Below, piece by piece: positions 44,478 to 57,035 of a DNA stretch of 64,000 nucleotides. A program made the translations under genes and the position numbers. This stretch comes from Gaertneriomyces semiglobifer. Lineage: Eukaryota > Chytridiomycota > Chytridiomycetes > Spizellomycetales > Spizellomycetaceae. The first letter of the stretch is position 1, and every line of letters starts with the position of its first letter. The notes beneath the pieces were generated by a model. The model saw only the letters and a list, made by a program, of their open reading frames with translations, ran no database searches and was not told where the DNA came from. The stretch spans positions 1 through 64,000 of the forward strand of contig JAHLKF010000012.1 of assembly GCA_025558075.1 (NCBI GenBank), in the 5' to 3' direction.

Positions 44478-44717
44478 ACCTGGCTGATTCGCTTGATGGC
44501 CTCATTCGCACCCATATCCACCACAATACTCGACGCCACGCACCCTGAAAAGCCGCACTGTATATGTATCTCCTATAGACTGAGCTTCGATAAGCTATTC
44601 GTGATTTCCCCTATGTATATTTCCCCCATTCTGGGTTTCTTGGTAATATAGTTTTGTGCATCTGTCTGTTCATGCAGATACTTGAGCCACTCTGATAAAC
44701 ATCAAACAATTTACAAT

Positions 44718-46606
44718 CATCGCTGCATGAGCACGGCTCGTGTTTGGTCTAACAGGCGGTAGAGATCTCGTAAGTGCTCTTTGTGAGTTTGCTGCGCATT
44801 TCGCAGGGCCTGCTTGAGAAGATGAATGTCCTCCGCGGCATCCTCTGATGTAGGTTTTGGTGCTGATTGAGACCCTATCATATGTGTCAGTCAGGCAGCG
44901 CGCTAGCTGAGAACCGTTGATATGCTCATACCCAGTCGTCGCACGTCCTGTTCCGCCGCATATAACTTTTCGTAGAGCTCGTCGGTGAGGTTGCGCAAAT
45001 GGTCCACTTCAGCCTTTAGAACACTGGCCTCCAGCTGTTCCGCAGTCATGTTCTGAAGTCCAGACTGTGCTGGAACAGAGTCCTCTAACGGGAGTGTCTG
45101 CGTCGATATAGAGGTCTTTGTCTGTAAGTTACCCAACGGTGAAAGATTCCTCGGCCTCAACTTTGGTGCGTTTTTTAATCGGGCAACTTCCGATTGGAGC
45201 GCATTGATCAACCGGTCGTCCGCATCTGCCTTGTTGAGCAGCACATTCATGCGGGACTTGATGTCTTGCATCTGCCCTATGAGGGTTTTATTGCGTGCCG
45301 CAAAGCCATCTGCGCGTTTCCTCAGCTCGTCGTTGTGTGATTGAAGGTCCGTGACATTTGCTCTGAGCTGATCTACCGTTTTTCGCAGCGTGCTAGGAGG
45401 TGTACGCGGGGATGGAGCGGAAGCAGCGCAATTTGTGAGTGTCGCATTGGTCCCCTCTCCTCTACGAGCGAGCTCCTGAGTCAAGTGCTTTACTTTATTC
45501 TAGCGACGACGCAGGTAAGCATTCATCATCCCAAGGTGGACGCAGAAACCGAATGTCTCTCACTTTCAGCAATACAATCTTTTCCGCACGGCCCTTCCAC
45601 CCAGCATCTTCCTGGTCGTGAAGAACTTTGTCGATATCAACGTCCTCTCCAACTTCTCGGGCCAATATTTGTCGGAATGATCGTTGCGTGGTATGCAGAT
45701 GCTGCAAAGAAGCTCGTGTTGTTTCGAGCTTTTGAGTTGTCTAGACCCTATCTGTGTGGGTTGGCATGCTTCTACCGGCAACGACCTCGAGCGACTGATA
45801 CTCACATGTGCGACTTTTTCTCGTAGGGCTTTGCATTCAGCTTCGAGCTTCTGCGTTTTGCTGTCCTCGATTGACTCCGCCTGTTGATTTAGCAACTTGG
45901 TATTGTTGGCGTTAACCTCCTACGTGCATTATTGTTTATTAATTTTTTGCAAAGCTGTCGGTGGTTAGGGTGAAACTTACCTTCAGTTTGTTTCTCAACA
46001 TGGAATTATGAGTGCGTTCTTTCTCCAGTGCGACGTTCAGCCTTCTCGTTTTCTTGGCAAGTTGCACGAGATGTTTCTCCGTGACGTTGAGATGGTTGTC
46101 ATCCGCATATCTGCATAGTGCCTGTTCGAAAGTCGTTGTCTGATCTGTATATGAGTAGGAAGCGTTACTACCAGCGACTTCTTCCTGAGCTGGATGCAAC
46201 CTACCCAACATCTCCCTGCGCAGAGATCGTATAAGGGCATCCCTTTCAACTAGCTGGTTCTGTAGGGTGCTAATTTCTTGGGCTGTAGGTTGTGTCGCTT
46301 CCTGGTCAGTCTCAAGCTCGGCCAACGAACCGGGACTTGGTGGAGAGAGGTCGTCGTCGCCTGCCTAATGGGACGCCATAAGCTCCAAAATATGGTTGAG
46401 GATGTTCAAGTTAAATGTGGTACCATATCTAAGTGAGCCCTTGACAGATCGAGTTCGGGACTATGGTGGGTCTGATGTACTTGCACACCATCTCGCCCAG
46501 ACATATCGTCCTCATCATCATTCGTACTTGCTTTTCGAGATGGAGGTTTCTTTTGTGGTACCACACGCTGCTTTGCATTGGGCTTTTGCGCTACTGCCGT
46601 GGGCAT
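44718..46606 (-). CDS. CCDC13-like coiled-coil protein
   Basis: There are at least six exons: 46489-46606, 45981-46360, 45806-45919, then exons ending in frame at 44718. Joins were checked by frame, for example the codon split G|GC at the first intron. After a short basic N-terminus the protein is largely coiled coil, with LAKKTRRLNVALEKERTHN, a distinctive segment REVGEDVDIDKVLHDQ followed by GWKGRAEKIVLLK, and a Glu/Leu-rich C-terminus. The REVGEDV...GWKGRA segment resembles my recollection of CCDC13, a centriolar-satellite protein needed for cilium formation in animals. That assignment is from memory and moderate. It fits a flagellated organism and lies about 5 kb from the giant axonemal gene. 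Confidence 0.6.
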
Positions 46607-46908
46607 TGCGTCGCATTAGAGTAATCAACGGCAACGAGCCTGCTCCAGTCCTGTTTTGTTCAACGCGTTGCGGAGCCGAGGCCAGTGACGCGCGGGTTTG
46701 CGAGGTTCGCGCGGATGGCACAGTCACATCAATGAGTCTTTAGTAATCGGTGGAGGGGAAGTGGAGCGTGCATCACAAAATAAAAAGACGTGGGAAAAAA
46801 TAGACCGTCAAAAGCCAGATCCGACGAGGGCAGGGCAGAGGCAAGGGCTAGGAAACGGAGCAAACGGCGGAAATAGCAGGAGAAAGGGGATAGTGACATC
46901 GACCTGTG

Positions 46909-49900
46909 ATGGACGCCTTTTGTGGGGACTCGGCCGGGTTCGGCCCGTGGCTTGATGATGACTGGAGCTTTACGCCATGCTTTGAGCAGCTGGTGTTGGC
47001 GCAAATACCGTATCTGTTTCTCTTATCCTTTGGCGTTGCAAGGTTGTTCCAACTTTTCCGCGGACCAGGCGTCGTTGTAAACAAGGATGCGTTGTACTGG
47101 GCGAAGATGGTAGGCCTCACTCTTGCTTGATTGAACCATTTGATATCAGATCCGCTTACTATTCAGCATAGATCAGTGCTGCCATTGTGCTGACGTCGCA
47201 ACTCGTTGGAATACTCCATGCCTACTTGAGTGGTGCAACCGTCTTTGTGTATAACCGAATCGCTTACGCTATGGGAACTGCCGCCTTTTCAGTTGCACTG
47301 ATCCTTCAGCATCATGAACAGCTTCGCAGTCGCTCCTCCTCAATCGTTTTGTCGCTGTTTTGGTTTGGGACTGCCGTCGTTGCCGGTGTTCACCTTCGCA
47401 CTACATGGGAGAGCGAGAGGGGCTTCAACGTGGGCATCTGGTCTGGCCTGATCGGGCTCATTGCTGCGGCCGTCGCCTGCGTTCTGGAGCTGCTCTCGAA
47501 GGACGGGATATACTACAGCAGTCTTGACGAAGATGTTCATACCACACCCGAGGATGGTGCCAATATTCTCTCCCGTCTCACCTTTCACTGGATGAACCCG
47601 CTGATGAAGCTGGGTTACAGAAAGAATCTGGAGATGGATGACTTGTGGAATTTGAAAAAAGTCGACACCGCTCGCCATTGTGGGTCGACGTTTCAAGCTA
47701 ACTGGAATCAGGAAGCTTTGAGCAGAAGCCCTTCTTTACTGAAAGCGTGCATAAGAACTTGGGGTGCTACCTTTGGGTCTGCCGCATTCTTCAAGCTCGG
47801 TCAAGATATCCTCAGCTTTGTTCAACCTATTCTCTTGAAGCGCATCATCGAGTTTGCCAACAGTTGGAATACTTTGGATTCTGACCGCTCACAACCGCAA
47901 CCACTATCACGTGGCTTCACACTTGCGTGCCTCATGTTGATCACAGCTCTTACGCAAACTGCCTTACTACACCAATATTTCCAGATTTGCGTGATGACAG
48001 GAATGCGAGTCCGATCCGCAGTCGTTACGACCATTTATCGAAAGTCTTTGGTGCTTTCAAACGCCAGCAGACAAAGCTCTACTGTAGGGGAGATTGTGAA
48101 CCTACAGAGTGTAGATGCGGGCCGGATATCCGAGCTTTGCAGCTACTTCCATATCGTATGGTCTGGCCCTTTTCAGATTGTTTTGGCGATATATTTCCTT
48201 CACCAAACCCTGGGGCCATCCATTTATGCCGGCATTGCTATGATGATTCTTATGGTACCCATCAACGCCGTTATCGCCACAAAATCCCGTACGCTGAGCA
48301 AGGCCCAAATGGCTATTAAGGATACTCGCGTCAGGCTCATGGACGAGTTATTGAACGGTATCAAAGTGATCAAACTCTACGCTTGGGAAAAGCCCTTTCT
48401 TGAAAAGATCTTCAACGCACGGGACGCTGAGCTTAATGCTTTAAAGAGATTGGGCTTGCTATCAGCCGTGCAAAGCTTCACCTGGTCTTGCACACCCCTC
48501 TTGGTTTCTTTCATGTCATTTGCGGTCTACACACTCGTTTCCGACCAACCCCTGACATCTTCCAAGGTTTTTGTGAGCATCTCATTATTCAACTTGTTGC
48601 AGTTCCCACTTGCCATGTTCCCGATGGTGATCACTCACATCATTGAGGCGTCCGTGTCGTTTACGCGCCTGCGGACATTTTTGCTCAATGAGGAACTCGA
48701 CATTACCGCTGTGAAGCATCAGTCACCGGTATTGCATACGAACGAGGGCCACAATATGCCCGTCCAGCGACTTGCTATCAAGGATGCGTCCTTTCGGTGG
48801 ACCAAGAACGGTGACAATTCATTACATAATATATCGCTTGCCGTTCAAGATGGAATGTTGCTTGCTATTGTAGGGAGCGTTGGCTCCGGCAAGAGCAGCC
48901 TCATTTCGGCGTTTTTGGGAGAAATGTACAAGGTGTCCGGCGAGGTCATTGTCAGTGGCTCCCTTTCGTATGTTCCCCAGAATGCCTGGATCATGAATGC
49001 GACTTTGAAAGAAAATGTTGTATTTGGAAAGCCTTTCGATCAAAAATTCTATGATGAGGTCATCTCCGCGTGTGGATTAAAATCCGACTTGGAAGTGTTA
49101 CCCGGAGGTGACTCTGTGGAAATTGGTGAGCGTGGCATCAACTTATCGGGAGGACAGAAACAGCGCGTATCACTCGCGAGGGCTGTTTATTCTCGTTCAG
49201 ACATATACCTATTCGATGATGCATTGTCCGCAGTGGATGCTCATGTGGGTCGCCACATTTTTGACAACGTGCTCGGACCCAAAGGCATTCTCAGGGATAA
49301 AGCTCGCCTGTTGGTCACGCATGGAATTCATTTCCTTCCAGACGTTGATGAGGTGGTGGTAATGAAGGACGGTTCTGTAGTGGAGGAGGGGCCTTATGTC
49401 GACCTAATGACGCGGCAAGGGCAATTATACACCTTAATGAAGGAGTTTGGTAAACGCGCGGAAGGTGACGCAGCCGAAGACGTCGATGGCGAATTAGAGG
49501 ATGGGAAGGCCGAGTCTGGGGAGCCATCTCCACTTTCTCAGAGACGTTTGAGCCGGCGGGCATCGACCCACAACAAGCTTGCCGCCACAGAAAGCGATGC
49601 GACTACGCGCAACAAAATACCGGAACCCAGCAGCAATTTGATGACGAAAGAGGAGAAAGCCTCTGGCTCTGTTGAATGGAGCGTCTACAAGGATTATGCC
49701 AAAGCTTGTTCAACTTCATGGGTTGCCGCGTTCCTTGGGATGATGGTATTCATGCAACTGTTGAGCGTGGCTCAGAATCTCTACTTGGCCGACTGGGCCG
49801 CAGAGAATGATCGGGTAGAAGCTGTTGGCATTACAGATGATCGGTCTTCGCGCACCGTGAAGCGCCTAGCCGTATACGGTGGATTAGGATTTCTTTTCTC

Positions 49901-51540
49901 CTTGGCTGTCGTCGCTCAAGCCATCCTTGTGTACGTTTTTATTGCCATCCGATCCGCCCGATCACTTCATAGCCAAATGCTCGAGAATGTTGTGCGTTCT
50001 CCCATGTCATTCTTTGACACGACACCCCTTGGACGAGTCATGAACCGCTTTAGCAAGGACCAGTATACCATTGACGAAATTCTCCCGCGCGTCTTCCAGT
50101 CATTCTTTCGGACTCTGTTTACAGTTGTCGCTGTGATTGCTGTGAATATCTTAGGAAGCCCAATCTTCTTCCTATTCGTCCTTCCCCTAGGTGAGTTTGT
50201 CGACGGTGACGCACTTGATCTTCTACTAACTCTGCGGTTAGGTGTTCTGTACCTGTACTTCCAGCGGTACTATCTGGCGACATCCCGTGAATTAAAACGT
50301 CTTGATTCAACTTCGCGAAGTCCGATTTACGCGCACTTCTCGGAGACTCTGGGAGGTGTATCAAGCATTCGTGCTTACAAGCAAGAGTCGCGTTTCATTA
50401 CGGCCAATGAGCAGAAAGTTGATTCCAACATGAAAGCATACTACCCTAGCGTCAGCTCCAACCGATGGCTTGCCGTTCGCCTGGAATTCATCGGGTCATT
50501 GATCGTTTTCGGGTCCGCTTTATTTAGCGTCATCACCATCTACGTTACTGGTCATGTTTCCGCCAGTATTGTCGGCTTGATGCTTACCTATTCGCTCAAC
50601 GTCACTCAATCGCTGAATTGGATGGTCAGGCAGTGCTGTGAGATTGAAACCAACATTGTAGCCATGGAGCGCGTGAAAGAATACATTGAACTTCCCCAAG
50701 AAGCAGCGTATGAGCTTCCAAGCGAGACACCGCCACCTACGTGGCCGAGTGAGGGCAGAGTCACTTTTGACCACTACAGCAGTCGCTACCGATCTGGATT
50801 GGAGCTTGTCCTCAAGGATATTAGTTTCGCTGTCAATAGACAGGAGAAAATCGGGATTGTTGGGCGGACGGGTGCTGGAAAGTCGTCGACTACTTTAGCT
50901 CTGTTCCGCCTCATAGAGGCAGCCACTGGACGGATAACTATTGATGACATTGATATCTCCCGTCTTGGGCTCTTCGACTTGCGTTCGCGCTTAACAATCA
51001 TTCCTCAAGATGCCGTATTGTTCTCGGGTACAATACGCGACAATTTAGATCCATTTGGTGTTCATGACGATGTCGCGCTTTGGGAAGCTTTGGAGAATGC
51101 AAGTTTGAAGCGCCACGTGGAAACGTTGAACCTGAAACTTAGTGCGGAAGTTTTGCAAGGTGGCGAAAACTTTAGCGTCGGGCAACGTCAGCTCATTTGC
51201 CTTGCACGAGCGTTACTGCGTAAAACACACATTCTGGTATTGGATGAAGCAACGGCAGCTATAGATGTTGAGACAGGTGAGATGTTTTGCCTACATGAGC
51301 ATTGTTTCCTTCGCTGACTATGTGCGCCCAGATACCATTATTCAAAAAACCATTCGCAAGGAGTTCAAGGATTGCACCATCTTCACCATTGCTCACCGCA
51401 TTAATACAGTCATGGACAGCGACCGCATTCTGGTATTAGATAGGGGACAAATTGCGGAGTTTGACACGCCCGCGAATCTGTTGCGGAATAAGAAGTCCAT
51501 ATTTTATGGCTTGGCCAAAGAGGCTGGCCAGGCTGCGTAG
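46909..51540 (+). CDS. ABCC-type (MRP/YCF1-like) ABC transporter
   Basis: Four exons: 46909-47109, 47172-50190, 50242-51276 and 51332-51540. They total 4464 nt, 1487 aa. An N-terminal TMD0 with about five membrane segments precedes the core, as in long MRPs. NBD1 (near residue 630) has Walker [10 protein letters not shown], signature LSGGQKQR and [10 protein letters not shown]. An acidic linker follows. NBD2 has GRTGAGKSS, the degenerate signature FSVGQRQL typical of ABCC, and [11 protein letters not shown]. The 51-nt intron 50191-50241 has no in-frame stop, so its retention would add 17 residues in TMD2. The family moves glutathione conjugates, organic anions or heavy-metal complexes, often into the vacuole. 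Confidence 0.93.
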
Positions 51541-51583
51541 CCAAATTAGAATTGTTACACTTTGTATTTGATCAACATCCCTG

Positions 51584-53357
51584 TTACTTGTTAGAAGAAA
51601 ATGGATTCAATCTGCGAAATCTATCCGCATGCTCCTCAGAGCTGGGGGTTCCCGCTCTGCTGCTTCGCTTCAACTTCACTGATGGCTCTTCACGCTTGAG
51701 GGACAAATCCATCAACTGATCTTCTGTCATCCACGGCCTCGTAACGAGCCAGTGCATTGGTCCGACATCTGGATTGGATTCCGCAAAATTGGGGTACAGC
51801 CTGTCCCACTCTTGTTCGTTTTGAAGACAGAGGTGGATCAAGCGACGTGCCTCAGCATTACTTTCGGTAATGAGAACGTCTACGATAGGAATAGCTGGCT
51901 TCTGGCACTTCTCCAAGTGATATACTTTGTAGTACCGCCAACCATCCATGCCGCTCATCATCGTCTTGAACTCCTTGAAAGCCGTCCGATGCTTTTTGCT
52001 AACCTTTTTCCACGTTAACGCTAGCCGCGAGATCGCTATCGCCTCCAGTGCCAGTACAATAGCGCGCATTCCTTGATAGTCCCGCTCCGTCAGTCCCACA
52101 TACTTTGCGATGGATATCCAATGGGCAATGGTTGCCTCCGGTCGGTTGCTCTCCAGTATCGTCCATTGAACAATTCGTTGCAAGAAGCGGGCAAAATCCA
52201 GCGCCCGCGCAATAGATGATGGCATCGGTTGCAACGCTCTGTTGTCGAGCATTGCCAGATCCTCTTGTCGTATTGCACGAAACATATCCACATCAAAGTG
52301 TACAATGGCTCTGCCCAATATTTCCACATCTATATCAAGCGCCGACCGCCAGTCCCACCCCGCGAGTACCGTTTGAATGTTTGACAGCTTCTGTTGTGTC
52401 ACTCCAGTGAGATCAACTAACCGCCGAACTTGCGCTAAGGCGGCTGCCGTGGCAGCGTATGGTCGTCCCGCGCTGTCCTGGGATGCTTCCAGTGCTTTCA
52501 ATTGACTCGACGCTGACTGGTACTGCTCGGTTAACAATCGATGTTGGTGCAACAGCGGCGATGTCGGAATGGCGGGTAGGGTTTCCGATGCAGGGGTGGG
52601 GCTGATCGGTGACAAGTAAGGTGCGGATGCAGCTGTGGCAACTGATTCTCCAGCCTTTCCTGTCAGCTGAGTGGCAGTATTTGAGACATCTGACTACAAA
52701 ATTTATATGCAACACATTTGAGAACTCACAATGGAAGGTGTGGTCGATGTTGAGGTCACGGCTTGTTCACATATTTCTGACAACTGAGCTTTGCCGAGGT
52801 ATCTTGTCGATCTCCCTAAACAATTGCCAGCTGCGCGGAACGATCGGCGAAGACAAAGCCGATGCTGCCTAAAGCCTTCGGCTTGATTGGGCTGCCGCGG
52901 GCCCTCTTGCAATTCATCTGTCGAGGGATGGCCAAGTAAAAGCTCTTCTGCTTCCGCAAGGCTAAATAACTAAGTGCTTCAGTAAATAACTAAATACACC
53001 ATTCGCAAAAAAAAGATGGAGTAAAGCTTACCATAAATGGGCCAATCCAAAGAGACGCTCAACGTCTTTTGGCAGGGATGCGACCACCGATGGTTCTGTA
53101 CGACTAAATGTCGTACCTATCCTCAGCTCTCCGAGAATGACTGATACCGCATCCAGATAAGCAGGGAAAGCGGAAATCACATCCTCCCTTGCTAAATGCT
53201 TGTCTGCTGCTGAAATAGAGTTGTCGACTGATAACATTTCAAGGAGCCTGCTTTCCGTGTGTTGTGTTCGAGTACCATTTTGAGAAGGCAGCAGCTCACA
53301 CACGCGTGTGTTCCGACTGCTTACGCTTATTAGCAGAAACAGTTTCCCACGGAGCAT
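51584..53357 (-). CDS. RasGEF (CDC25-type) domain protein
   Basis: Three exons: 53032-53357, 52730-52961 and 51584-52693. They total 1668 nt, 555 aa. The second join uses TTATTTAG as acceptor; other acceptors create a stop. The N-terminal half is helical and lacks a named domain; a Ser/Thr/Pro-rich segment runs near residues 170-225. The C-terminal third is a Cdc25-homology domain: FARFLQRIVQWTILESN, a central FKEFKTMMSG-type segment, and KCQKPAIPIVDVLI near its end. It would load GTP onto a Ras-like GTPase at a membrane. It converges with the ABCC gene, leaving 43 bases between stops, and diverges from PARP with 138 bases between starts. Confidence 0.75.
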
Positions 53358-53495
53358 ACAGGCGCGACACACTGTTGACTACTACCCATCTTCGGACGTC
53401 GCAACCAGCACATAGCATGCCGATGGAAGCAGGTGTGCTCAGGCTCAGCAGGGGTTTGTTCGATAGTCTGAAACCTCAGCGTCAAGCGCGATACG
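53358..53495. promoter_or_regulatory. 138-bp bidirectional promoter (RasGEF / PARP)
   Basis: The start codons of the RasGEF gene (53357, minus) and the PARP gene (53496, plus) leave only 138 bases, so both promoters must lie here or overlap the first exons. I saw no TATA-like sequence. Confidence 0.5.
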
Positions 53496-56400
53496 ATGAA
53501 CGAGAAGAAAGCAGGAGATTTCGAAGTTGATTATGCTAAGTCCGGCAGGTCTACCTGCAAAACATGCAGATCTACCATCTCTCAAGGTACGTGTTCTGTT
53601 TGCTCGTGCGACCCCTAAAGTCACCAGCTCATCACGAAGCGTCCGCCATTAGGAACATTACGCCTGGGAGTGTTGAGTCAGTCGAGATTCTTTGACGGAC
53701 TGCAGCAGAGCTGGCACCATGTGTCGTGCATTTTGAAAAAGCCAGCCGCCAAAAAGCTTCGTGCCGCGGAAGATATTCATGGTTTCATGAATTTACGCTG
53801 GAAAGATCAAGAATTACTCCGTGGGAAGATCGGGACGACTGTCCCAAGTACGGTACCTAAACCTGAGGATCCGTGCCAAATTGAATATGCCAAAAGCAAT
53901 CGCAGCAAGTGTCAAGCATGTGAAGAAGTCATTGAAGCCAGGCAGCTGCGAGTAAGCTTTCCAGTTGAGACTGGCACAAGTGCTTGGCACCATCTGGACT
54001 GCTTTTTCAAACACTATTCCGAGAAATGTTCTACCGTTGATGACTTCGAGGGTTGGAAACTTCTCGAGAAAGATGACTTGGATATATTGAGGAGTCACAT
54101 TCAGGAGGGGATACGGGCAGATGGTTCAACCGCAAAGGACGCAACTTTATGCAAGGACAAGATTGCTTCGCGACGAAAAGCTGACAAGACTTCGGCCGAT
54201 GAAAGTGCACCTGAAGCGGGATCGTCTCTTTCTACGGCTGCTGCTGCTGACGAGGTTGACGGAATCACCAGTGTCACTTGCGTTCAAGGTGGACCCAAAG
54301 AAGAAACGGACGCAACTGCATTGCAAACAAAACTGAGAGAACAGGCAGCAGCAGTCTGGGCGATGCGCGACCTGCTCTCGCAGAATATTGGCAAACGCAA
54401 CAAGTCTTTCTGCGTTCATTTACTGCATATGAATGGCATCAACGTCCCGAACAGCTATACAATGGATTATCTCATTAGCATTCTGGCGGATGCAATGGTG
54501 TTTGGCGTTACGGAACTTGTAAGGATATTTGTTTTCCGTTCAACCTCGTGGTACATCTCGTAATGCCTCACCAGTGCCCTGAATGTGGCAAGAGCAGGTT
54601 GATTCCTAAGGAATATGAATACCGCTGTCCAACTTATGAAGAATGGGGACGTTGCACATATGCAACTGACCAGCCGAGGTTCATGAAGGTACGTCGCTTG
54701 GTCCATTCGACGTCGACCAGTGCAATTTTTGATTCAGTCACTATGCTAATATTTAGTACTAGTTTTCCATCCCTGCAGATGTTGATGAGGAATGGCTTAA
54801 TGAATATGAATATGTGCCCCGTGAAAAGATATTGTTAAAGAAGGTAGAGATTGCGATTTGCTAACGTGCCGAGCGCTCTTGTGAACGTTCTGGCTCAACA
54901 GGGTGGACCCCAGGAGGCAGCGAAGCCCATGGGCGACATGCCTACCGCCTCAAACGACCCCAAGCGGTGCGAAGCAGAGTTGGAAGAAATTGATACTGCG
55001 AAACCTTTTGCCCAGCGCGCCATCTGTTGCGCGGGCAAGTTATCACAATCCCAAGCACACTATCGACGCCTAATTGAAAAGGCCGGTGGCGTTTATGTGA
55101 GTGCGATTACCCAAGAGTTGAATTTTGTGGTGGCGAGCCAGAAAGAAGTCGAAAAGAAATCGAACAAAATCAAGCAAGCGGAGGAAATGGGTATTGACAT
55201 CGTCGATGAAAGTTATATATCTGGTGCGTCCGGTAAACCAATCACAGAACCTCTCATTGGAGTCCTGCTTACGGTCCAATGTCAGATTGCATTGAGCGTG
55301 GAAAACGCCTCAACTTTCGAGATCCAAAGTATTTGTTGGTGGATAACAGCGCGGCCTTGGTCCCGAAGGAGCCTGAAAGGCGGAAGCGAAAGGCTGGGTC
55401 GGAAATCAGCGAGAGGCCAGCCAAAACTGCAAGGGTAATGGTTAAAGGTGGGGCCGCGGTAGACCCTGCCAGCCATTTACAGGATACCCACCATGTTTTG
55501 AATGAGGACGATCGATTATGGTCGGTTGTACTCTCCAAAACTGACGTCCAACGGGGAACCAATTCCTACTACAAATTGCAGCTCTTACAAGCGGACAATG
55601 GGCAGCATGAGTACGTCCTGTTTCGTTCCTGGGGTCGAATTGGAACCGGGATTGGTGGAACCACACAGGACGTCGGGACCAAGGACGAAATGAAAGAGCT
55701 ATTCTGTCATCATTACGAAGAAAAGAGCGGTAACATTTTCGGAGAAAAGCCGATGAAAATGCCTGGCAAAATGTTTCCATTGGAAGTAGACTTTGCCGAC
55801 GATGAGGATCTGCAAGCCAATTCGGCAGTTACGCCGGGGTCAAAGACGACACTGCATGAGCAGATACAGCGCCTCTTGAAACTCATTTTCGACGTGCACG
55901 CCATGAAGCAGACCCTCAAGGAGATGGAGATTGATCTAAGCAAATTACCGCTTGGCAAAATTTCCAACAATATGATAACTGAAGCTTACAACGTGCTCGC
56001 GGAAGCACTACAGGTGGTGGACAGCCCTAGGCGAATTATTGGTCTTTCGAACAAGTTCTTTACCCTCGTTCCCCACGACTTTGGATCCGGCAACGCACCA
56101 TTATTGGACAATGAAGGCATCATACGTGACAAGCTTCAAATGCTGGACACTCTAAAAGATATTGAAATTGCCACCACTCTTCTCAGAAAGAATCCCAACG
56201 CGGGGGTGCCATCCGATGAAGATCCGCTGGATGTACATTACCGGAATTTGAAGACGCAACTGGAAGTGATAGCCAAAGAGTCTGAGGAATATAAGCTTGT
56301 CAGCAAGTGTGCCGAGACTACTCACGCTCCCACGCACAGTGATTACTCGCTTGAGGTTATCAACGTGTTCAAAGTTGAACGTGAGTGTGAAGCTGAGCGT

Positions 56401-56985
56401 TATATGAAGTACTCTCAAAATATTCCCAACAAGAAGCTTCTCTGGCATGGAAGCCGCATCACCAATTATGCTGGAATTCTCAGTCAAGGTCTGCGGATTG
56501 CTCCAAAAGAGGCCCCAGTAACAGGTTACATGTTCGGAAAAGGAATTTACTTTGCGGATATGGTCTCAAAGGCAAGTATTTCTCTTCAGAGCATTGCGTT
56601 GCACTCGCACTGACTGTGTTGTTTGACCCAACAGTCGGCAAACTATTGTTTTGCTAGCGCGTCTCAGGCGACCGGCCTCCTGCTGTTGTCTGAAGTAGCT
56701 CTTGGTGACGAGTACTTGCGTGCAGCTGCGGATTACGTCACCAAGTTGCCGGAAGGAAAGCATAGTACCAAGGGATGCGGGACAACTGGGCCTGCCGAGT
56801 TTGTCCCTCTGTCCGATGCGGAACCTGAAGTTCTCGTCCCAATGGGACCGCCCACGGAACAGTCCCTTCCCGGCAAGACCAGGAAGTCTGATTTGCTCTA
56901 TAACGAGTATATCGTGTATAATACGCATCAAGCGAGGATCCGTTATCTTATCGAGGTCAAATTCAAGTTCAAGCACAGCAGGTAG
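53496..56985 (+). CDS. Poly(ADP-ribose) polymerase, PARP1-type
   Basis: Seven exons: 53496-53586, 53653-54518, 54575-54688, 54763-54843, 54902-55223, 55286-56571 and 56635-56985. They total 3111 nt, 1036 aa (human PARP1 has 1014). Domains in order: two PARP-type zinc fingers (Cys-x2-Cys...His-x2-Cys; CKTC, then HHVSC; CQAC, then HHLDC), PADR1/third zinc site (CPEC...RCTY), BRCT (QRAICCAGKL onward), WGR (LFRSWGRIGTG), the helical regulatory domain, and the catalytic domain. The His-Tyr-Glu triad is present (LWHGSR, GKGIYFADM, NEYIVYN). It should bind DNA breaks and make poly(ADP-ribose) in the nucleus. The last intron (56572-56634) begins with GC rather than GT. Confidence 0.93.
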
Positions 56986-57035
56986 TTGTATTAAATATAC
57001 TTTACATGTGCCGGATGGAATGAAAAAAGCCGCAT

